This document shows positions 63,933 through 64,000 of a DNA stretch of 64,000 nucleotides, piece after piece. Source of the DNA: Anaerolineae bacterium (GTDB lineage Bacteria > Chloroflexota > Anaerolineae > Aggregatilineales > J027); the NCBI GenBank assembly GCA_019913005.1, contig JAIOHL010000177.1, forward strand, positions 37,165 through 101,164, in the 5' to 3' direction. A program made the position numbers and the translations under genes. Each line of letters begins with the position of its first letter. Within the stretch, counting starts at the first letter, position 1. The notes under the pieces were generated by a model, which searched no databases, was not told where the DNA came from, and was given only the letters and a program-made list of their open reading frames with translations.

Positions 63933-64000
63933 ATGAGCCAGATTCCAACAAGTGTAACGGAAGAGCAGTTTGAAAACCATATTCGCCCCTATTTGAGTGT
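63933..64000 (+). CDS. start of a gene, possibly an IS transposase (truncated by window edge)
   Basis: AAGGAGAG lies 9 nt upstream of the ATG at 63933. Only 22 complete codons are visible (MSQIPTSVTEEQFENHIRPY...). The wording TEEQFE..IRPYLS is what I recall from N-termini of a group of IS transposases in Chloroflexota. This is from memory of the family, with no inverted repeat confirmed. TAGGGGCTGGCTCAAAGG just before could be an IS end. Confidence 0.4.
   Translation, partial: MSQIPTSVTEEQFENHIRPYLS

Overview
The window looks like a chromosomal contig from a Chloroflexota bacterium, most likely of the Anaerolineae type. The reasons are the transmembrane Ser/Thr kinases with Thr/Pro-rich (TPTPT-style) linkers, secreted DUF5666 and PASTA proteins with the same linkers, a transaldolase-glucose-6-phosphate isomerase fusion, and frequent TTG starts and ATGA overlaps. 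The lineage is an inference from gene style; there is no marker rRNA in the window.

Layout. 1-1605: a decayed DUF3987 gene followed by inverted GTGACA repeats. 1606-8312 (minus): an operon of an 813-aa protein of unknown function and two membrane Ser/Thr kinases. 8526-14319 (plus): a surface-signalling cluster with a secreted DUF5666 protein, a membrane aminopropyltransferase-like protein, a small membrane protein, an ECF sigma factor, a membrane partner carrying the same DUF5666-type domain, and a secreted PASTA protein whose C-terminal module recurs in the kinases. 14579-16737: a mobile-type module (ribbon-helix-helix protein, 80-aa protein, large serine recombinase). 16863-20185: pdxS and a tandemly duplicated BMP-type binding protein. 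20270-21290: wreck of a tRNA-targeted element (tRNA 3' half, tyrosine integrase and exonuclease pseudogenes). 21455-28477: defence-like genes (NACHT-type NTPase, TIR-FGE protein) with decayed DUF4062 and DUF3592 neighbours. 28779-31746: GT39-type transferase, lipoprotein, YhhN protein. 31768-35141: copper-type CopC-CopD-propeller protein and a partner. 35226-41405: a compact glycan locus (two GT2, GT4, flippase, O-antigen ligase). 41543-52815: GNAT, paired ABC exporter, folC, L,D-transpeptidase, a catalytically degenerate tyrosine-recombinase-fold protein, RimI-type GNAT, a PspA pair and a hybrid response regulator-histidine kinase. 58852-63857: transketolase and Tal-Pgi. An IS-like gene starts at the right edge.

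The most striking system is at 53016-56008: the Ro60/Rsr (TROVE) gene on the minus strand is bracketed by at least eight Y-RNA-like genes. One simple Y RNA lies directly upstream, with its own promoter. A 65-nt minimal Y RNA lies directly downstream of rsr. It is followed by a regular tandem array of six more with 20-27 nt spacers, five of which carry a circularly permuted tRNA-like module (T arm, then acceptor stem closed by a loop, then D arm). The five modules resemble different tRNA classes. This would be an unusually expanded Rsr/YrlA RNP locus.

How the parts work together: the kinase operon and the sigma cluster are linked by shared extracellular domains, which suggests a common ligand or envelope-sensing role. 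The Rsr locus encodes an RNA-binding ring and a set of alternative RNA adaptors. The right end encodes the non-oxidative pentose-phosphate steps.
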